Assembly (NCBI GenBank): GCA_002189035.1
Contig: NEEC01000013.1
Coordinates: forward strand, 1,550,001-1,614,000
Direction of reading: 5' to 3'
Length of the DNA stretch: 64,000 nt
Source of the DNA: Utricularia gibba
Taxonomy: Eukaryota > Streptophyta > Magnoliopsida > Lamiales > Lentibulariaceae
Made by a program: the position numbers and the translations under genes
Shown: in pieces, positions 58,189 through 64,000 of the stretch
Position numbering within the stretch: position 1 is the stretch's first letter
Layout of the letters: every line of letters begins with the position of its first letter
The notes under the pieces: generated by a model
Database searches by the model: none
The model's input: only the letters and a program-made list of their open reading frames with translations
Told to the model about the DNA's origin: nothing

Positions 58189-61100
58189 TTAGCCTGTCCA
58201 GGAAACTTGGATCCTTTTAGGAAGATTTGTCCCCATGAATCCATCATCTGAACATAGCCCCTCTCCTCCTTTACCCCCTAAACCAAGACTAATGCTAAAC
58301 CGTTTCCCCTCTGTATCTATTGTCCGGAAACTCGGCCTGAAAGCTTCCTCCAGCCATTGTTCAAACAATGTGTTGAGATAAAAACCGCACCCCTTGAAAA
58401 TTTCATCTAAAACTGTCTCATGGATGTTGAAGCTAGCGATGTTTCTGTTGCCACTGACCTCCTCATGGAAGGACCTCTTGATTTTTGATGCGAACATTTG
58501 TGTAGCTAGAGTTTCCTTGTCATTGTTCATCTCGAGCATGATTTGGCTCTTGATCATTTCCATGATTCTGAGCGATCTGCTCCTCGGAGTAGGAGCTTCG
58601 TCATCATCAGCTCTGCGGTTGAGGTCAAGGGTGTTGCTGTTCGTTTTCTTGGTCCTGATACCTTCTCCCCTGTTGGTGTCATAGTCATTTGGTGGGATCT
58701 TTTCAAACTCCAGTTTTCTTTGAGACTTGCTCACAGTTTGAGCGTCCCAGCCGGCCTTTCGTTTATGGAGCTGATCACTGATCCCATTGTCCATTGGAGG
58801 AGCTTCACTGATGACCAGTTTCATCTGGATCACAGAGTCCATCTTTTCAGTCTCTCCATCTACGCTTAAAATGAATATTGTTCTCTGGTCTTTCGTGAGC
58901 TTTTTGTGCTCAAAGATGTCAACGAGGAAGTTATCGAACTCCGGATCAGCAGAATCCACATCTTCAATAAGAACAACAAGCTTTTCATGGTGCCTCAATG
59001 CTTTCTCCAACACATCCTTTCCCAGAATTGCTGCTTTTGTATTCTCCCGCATTTTCATGTGAAAAATGCACTCGGAAGATCCGAAGTAAGACTCCGCAAT
59101 TCCGAGAGCCAATCTTCTTTTTCCTACTGAATCATTCCCTTGAATCAAGATAAACTTATCTTCAACAGGTGTACTGAAATCAGCTAGTAGCTGCAGAATC
59201 GAAGGGATGCTTTCACATTGCCATGGGACGTTTTCTTGAAGCATCAGGCTCAGATCCCCACCTAACTCAAGCTTCTCACTGGATACCTCATCAGCATACA
59301 TCGAGTTCCCGAGAGCCAGTGAAATCTTTACTTCCTTATCATCAGTCACTCTAAGGGAATCCAGGTTCGGTTCAAATGGTTGGTTTTTTGAACTGAAACT
59401 GAACTCTATGTGGCAAGACTGCTGTCTTCTGAACCATGGCAGAGCACTTGCCACTTGAGTCGGTTGGCACAATGAAACACCAAGTGGGATTGTTTCAGAA
59501 TCGGAAACGATGCTCTTCTTGCTTTGCCAAATTGAATACATCGTAGAATGATTCTGATTCCTCCATGGATAGGATTCTCCATCCATATCAGAAGTAAAGA
59601 TGTCCCTGTCATTGCTTCTTTGGTGGAGATTGCTGCACAGTTTGTTGTATTTTTTCCTCAGCTCCTGACAGTTGAAAAAAAAACAACAAAAGGAATCTTA
59701 GTGCATGTTAGAGCAAAGACAAAGAACCCCTTCTTGTACAACAGAACCACTTAGATACATAGGCATGCAATACCTTCATAGATGCCTCAGCTTCTTGTGG
59801 CTTCAACCAGAATGGTATTGGAGATGAACCATTTTCTTTAATATTGCTTGAGGAATGCAATGGAAAGGATTTAAGTCTAGCTTCCTTTTCATAGTTAAAC
59901 TTGCAGTCTTGGCAACAGGTTAGGATATCATCTTCCTCATTGAAACACAAGGATTTTCTGTCAAAATCTTGAGACTGGTTCTGAGGAAAGCTGATTAGTC
60001 TTGAATCCTGACCACTGAAGAAGAGTAATGGAAACAAATTAAACAAACAGTAAGTAGTGCACAGAATTTGAAAAATTGATAAGTTACACCAAACCATAGA
60101 AAGAATTTTCTTTGTCCTGTCATAGTCTGTTTATAACCAAATGGGAAAAACTTTAGAGTTTTGTCATTTTCTTAAATGGTCAAAAGAGCAAAGGATCCAA
60201 GAAAAAACAACATGACAATCTCTCTCTATCTCTTTCCATCTCTATTTGTCTAATCATGCTGTCAAGATGGGACAAAACCCGTGCTGGAACCACCATTCTC
60301 ATGAAGAATTTGCCCACTTAAATCTTCACCATAATGAGTTTCAAAAGAAAAAAACTCAAACATATTCAGCACCAAGAGTTGGTGGAGTTCAGAGATCAAA
60401 AGTTCGTTAAAAAAAGCTAGAAAATAAGCGACAAACCTTGTTGCATTGAGGGATAGTCCACTAGAAGGTAGATAAACTGGGTGAAGAGTCCATTGAAGAT
60501 CAAGAGGAGGTTTCCTCATCTGGCATTTCAAATAAGTTTGGTAACTAGCAGTAGCCATTAACCAAATCCTTTCACTGTACGAGTTGTAGGAGGAAAGCAA
60601 CTTAGCAATCTCAGAGACCAAATGATCAACAGGGCTGTAAAAAATGGCTTCTTTGACAAGACAATCGTCTTCCTTTTCAACTTCGCAGCTTTCAAGTGTC
60701 CATTTTAAGTCGCCTGTGTAGATAAGAACACCACCATCTGATGCAAAAGAATCAATTTTCCTTTTAAGATCAGAGATACTCACTTCAACTTCTTCTCTTT
60801 TCATGACCCTGAGAGGGAGTGATGAAAATTGAAACTTGATCAGATGGGCAGATTTCAATTCGTCGGGGACATCTCCATTCTCCAGTTTACCCATGAATTC
60901 TGCAATAATCCCATCAACCATGGATTGTGAATCACCAACGATGACTAATTTTCTCCCCCTTTTCCTCAGCAGAACATCAAAAACCACCTCAATTTCTTCC
61001 TTAAACAAGTAGGAACCAGAGATGGGGCTGGTTACAGGCTTGTTCAAAGTTGAAAAACTGAAATGGTTTTGGTCGGAGAGTAACCGGGAATGCCAGAAAT

Positions 61101-61713
61101 TTCGAGTGTTCAGGACTTCCTTTTGAGGTTCATTTGGAGGAGAACTGGGTGTGGAGTAAATCCCACCAACAGAATTGTAATACTGGAAAACAGAAGAAAA
61201 CGAGTTAGAATCTTCCAAGCAGTTCTTCACAAGTGTGCTGGAGAAACCAGCTTCCCTCATGACCCTGCTAACGCTAGGATCATCCAAAATAGACAAAATC
61301 AGCTGCTCCAGTTCAACTTTAACGGCGACTATAGGCTGCTGTTGCTGTTGCTGCTGCTCTATACAACCTCTTCTCTGATGAGCCTGCGCCCTTTTGAGAG
61401 CAGCAACAAGGGCATTTGACAACGAGGGCTGTGCGTGGAGCAGGGGAGACGCCGTCGCGGGAAGTCGGGTAAGAGCAACATTGAAACAGAGGTCAAGAGC
61501 TCTGCATTGAAGAGGATGAGAAGATTGATGAGGCTGAGATTTGAGACAGGCCCTTTTCAAAAGACTCGTCTTTGAACCCAATAAGGTGGCAGCGACATGC
61601 AGCGGCGTCACCTGCGCGTGGCCGCGCCGCCGCGCGAGTGTCAAAGAGTGTTTCAGAACCGAACCCGCCTCCGGCGAGAGCGTTTGCTGCGCTGCACAAG
61701 CTCCTGCACGCAT
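58189..61713 (-). CDS. SMXL4/5-type SMAX1-LIKE protein (Clp-ATPase-like repressor)
   Basis: Three exons: 61713-60437, 60014-59774, 59664-58189, 997 codons plus stop with matching phases; intact. The start MRAGACAAQQTLSPEAGSVL is preferred over an upstream Met at 61734. The double Clp-N domain spans residues 1-190 (SLTLARRRGHAQVTPLHVAA, RALDLCFNVALTRLP, SILDDPSVSRVMREAGFSST). A poly-Gln tract near residue 120 is encoded by CTG/TTG repeats at 61331-61358. A degenerate first ATPase domain (KLVIVGDSQSMVDGII, YTGDLKWTLES) and a second with a weak P-loop (ILIQGNDSVGKRRLA) follow. The EAR-type LDLN is at 58618-58629. The RGKT degron of SMXL6/7/8 and SMAX1 is absent, as in Arabidopsis SMXL4/5, which act strigolactone/karrikin-independently in phloem formation. 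Proposed role: nuclear corepressor-recruiting protein. Confidence 0.92.
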
Positions 61714-63874
61714 AACTTGGAACCAAATCCCCACCCCCCAAATCCCCCTTCTACGATCTCACAAAACACAACCACAACTACTACAAAACTCCCCTTCTCC
61801 AAAGTCCCTAACAAGTTAACAATTCCCCCTCCCAACTCTAGAAACCAAGGCCCGTTTTCCAATAGGCAGCAATGCTTCCTCAACGAACGATAATGGCTTC
61901 ACCCCCTGAAACTCCTTAAAAGGGGAATAGCTAGTGGACGCTTTTGGGTAGCTGGATAGTGCGCTTTAACTTGAACCTATAACTAACTGTTGATCACTTT
62001 TTCCCCTCAACCATCCAAAACCCCTTTAAAATGTCTTCTGCATCTCCCAAAACTTCTTACAGTCCATTTGCGCCCTAAACTCGGACCACACTAAGCCATG
62101 ACAAACAATGCAATCACCATACAAAACCTTAAATCACCCAAAAAAATTGCCATTGATCGATCAGAAGGGTGCCGACATTTCTTTTTACTTTTTTCAAATA
62201 AACAACGCACATACAAATAAAATCAATGGGGGTGGTGGGGGGAACAAACACCAAAGGGCAGTCCAGCGACAGAGAAACAGGGAATGAAGGATATTCAAAA
62301 AGCAGCCAGTCCTCATAATAAAGAGCAAAAGGTGGGAATGAGCAGATAAAAAGAAGGAAATATTAAAAAGCGAGAAAAAAAAAGTATAATTTATTTATAT
62401 AATAAATTAATTATTTATTTGTCCTCCTTTTCTTTTTAGCCCTTTGCATGTAAATCCGAGTCTCCCCTCTTTTGACGCCAACCTCATCAAGTTTCTATTT
62501 TCTCGAAATTCGTATTACTTTTTTTTATTTCTACAAATAAATAAATAATCCAGTTTTTTGTTTTTTATTTCAACGGTAGATTTGATTATCAAAAAATTAT
62601 TTTATATTAAATAACTCACGCATGCTAATCATGTGTTTATTACATAATTATATTTAATACTATAATATATATTTAAATAATTTTTTATTTAATACTATAT
62701 TAATAATGATATAGTGAATTTAATTAATTTTATGATTATGAAATATAGGACTTGTTGTGTGTAAACAACTTTATAAAATAATTCTGTTTAATTTTTTTAA
62801 GATTCTAATATTTCATTGTTTTATAAATTTAAATTATGTAATTAACTTTAAAAATTATTAAATTTACCATTTTGTAATTAAATAAGATATTAATTCTAAA
62901 AATTATAATATTCAATTTTTATCTGTATTAAAAATATATTTATATCATAATGATAAATTTTACAATATAATTTAATATATTAAATTTATACTATTTTACA
63001 AAATAGTTTTATAATTTTAAAATTGATTTTATTTATATGATCTTAAAATTAATTTTATTTTATATTAATCACGATTTCAAATTACCCGAACGTTCCCATA
63101 ATATCAACTTTTTTAGTCTAAAAAAATTTTCTCTTATGAATACTTTTTTAAAATAATAATCTCTACAATATATATATATATATTTGTGTAAATAATCCTA
63201 CTTACATTTAGTTTGGATAAATTAAAATATTAGATTAAACGAAGGGTTGGATCTAGGGTTTCATGACCGGTTTATGGGAGACTGGTGATATTTTTGCACA
63301 AAATAATTAATTAATTTATTTGTCTTATAGATTAAAAATAAAAAAAATATGGAAAATTCTGAAAGCAGTCTAAAAAGCAACCCTGTGTCCTCTGGTCTCT
63401 CGCTCCTATTATTCCCTCGGCTTTTGTACCTTTTAAATCTGTCATTTTTGTTCTTATTTTTCCAGTCCCCCACTACATTTTTCTTTTTACTTTTCTTTTC
63501 TTTTCTTTCCTTTTTTTTATTTAATCAAAAGAGAACATAATCTTATTTCTAGGCGTGCTTCGGGATCGGTGAGATTTGTTTACTGAGACATCCATAATAT
63601 TTTAATATTTTCATTTTTTAAACAAAAATAATAATAATATGAAAATAAAAAGGAGTTTTTATTGATCCAATAAAAAGAAACACTCACCCCCTTTATTTAT
63701 ATTTTTCTTTTTGAAAAAAAAAATTACTATTCTTAAATGTTTCTTGATTTTTACCACTTGTGTTAATTATTTTGTTGACGTGGCTTCCTTCTTTCTTGAT
63801 ACAGTAAAGATTCTGGCATTCACCGCCTGGCTGATTTGGTACGGTTTTTTTACAGCAACTTTTTTACCAGGAAA
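61714..63874. other. SMXL upstream region and AT-rich intergenic DNA
   Basis: 61714-62450 is C/A-rich leader and promoter sequence of SMXL on the minus strand. 62480-63300 is AT-rich with a dispersed repeat copy. 63340-63560 contains a pyrimidine-rich stretch with an unassigned 63-codon frame. No gene is recognised. Confidence 0.45.
62755..63090 (+). repeat. AT-rich dispersed repeat, copy B
   Basis: Collinear with copy A (34430-34830) over its whole length: AATTCTGTTTAATTTTTTTA, CTTTAAAAATTATTAAATTT, ATTAAATAAGA, ATATCATAATGATAAATTTT, TTTAATATATTAAATTTATA, ATTTTATTTATATGATCTTA and an end near AATCACGATTTCAAATTA. Confidence 0.6.
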
Positions 63875-64000
63875 ATGGAAATGGAGAGAAGAGACAGGGT
63901 GATGAAGCCTCTCATCTGCGCTTCTTTCTTCACCTTCAACTTTTTATTGCCTGACACCGCCACAGTGATGCAAAGAAATTTACCTGGCGCTGGCTGCTCC
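63875..64000 (+). CDS. Possible 5' end of a gene running off the right edge
   Basis: An ATG at 63875 opens a frame (MEMERRDRVMKPLICASFFT...) that remains open to the window end, 42 codons, with a hydrophobic stretch resembling a signal peptide or anchor. It lies at the transition from AT-rich to GC-richer DNA. No family is recognised, and the rest of the gene is outside the window. Confidence 0.3.
   Translation, partial: MEMERRDRVMKPLICASFFTFNFLLPDTATVMQRNLPGAGCS

Noticed and set aside
1-64000. CRISPR arrays, operons, riboswitches, tRNA or rRNA genes
   Set aside because: Nothing of the kind was seen by eye; the window is ordinary eukaryotic plant chromatin. A tRNAscan run would be needed to exclude a single tRNA.

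Overview
This is nuclear DNA of a eudicot plant. Genes are split by GT-AG introns, intergenic stretches are AT-rich, and every recognisable protein has its closest relatives in flowering plants (DEX1, SMXL4/5-type, SBP-box, cycloartenol synthase, SAUR, PAR1, wound-induced DUF3774). Nothing bacterial, organellar or viral was seen. The species cannot be fixed from the sequence alone.

Layout. 0.7-4.8 kb: DEX1 (pollen wall), minus strand. 6.3-8.7 kb: a wound-responsive DUF3774 protein and a kinase-less legume-lectin membrane protein, both minus. 11-11.8 kb: PAR1-family secreted protein, minus. 12.3-13.1 kb: candidate two-exon microprotein. 14-15.7 kb: glyoxal/galactose-oxidase-like enzyme, plus. 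16.4-18.2 kb: mitochondrial carrier, plus. 22 kb: one-finger C2H2 regulator with an EAR motif. 25.2 kb: SAUR. 25.8-27 kb: a wrecked sucrose synthase pseudogene containing an internal foldback of its own exon. 27.8-33.5 kb: SAC-domain phosphoinositide phosphatase, minus. 35 kb: RING-H2 protein. 38.3-39.5 kb: SBP-box factor, plus, convergent with cycloartenol synthase (39.8-45.2 kb, minus). 46.4-49.7 kb: a Ty1/copia GAG-like reading frame directly upstream of an intact GH1 beta-glucosidase. 51.9-55.3 kb: HERPUD-like ER membrane protein and a conserved unknown protein, minus. 55.8 kb: a second foldback. 56.6 kb: RPL7 pseudogene. 57.3 kb: small zinc-ribbon protein. 58.2-61.7 kb: SMXL4/5-type Clp-like repressor, minus.

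These are separate housekeeping, cell-wall, signalling and metabolic genes; I see no operon-like or biosynthetic cluster. Cycloartenol synthase stands alone, without P450 or glycosyltransferase neighbours.

Two observations matter most. First, at least six conserved genes are each interrupted by one single-base frameshift, almost always at a G or C run that looks one base short (DEX1, the oxidase, the carrier, the SBP gene, cycloartenol synthase, probably SAC). This points to base-calling error rather than gene death, so these genes should be treated as probably intact. Second, there is unusual gene architecture: a sucrose synthase exon duplicated head-to-head into an approximately 82-bp-arm hairpin, and a GAG-like frame that would run into the beta-glucosidase if one C in a C run is missing, as it appears to be elsewhere.
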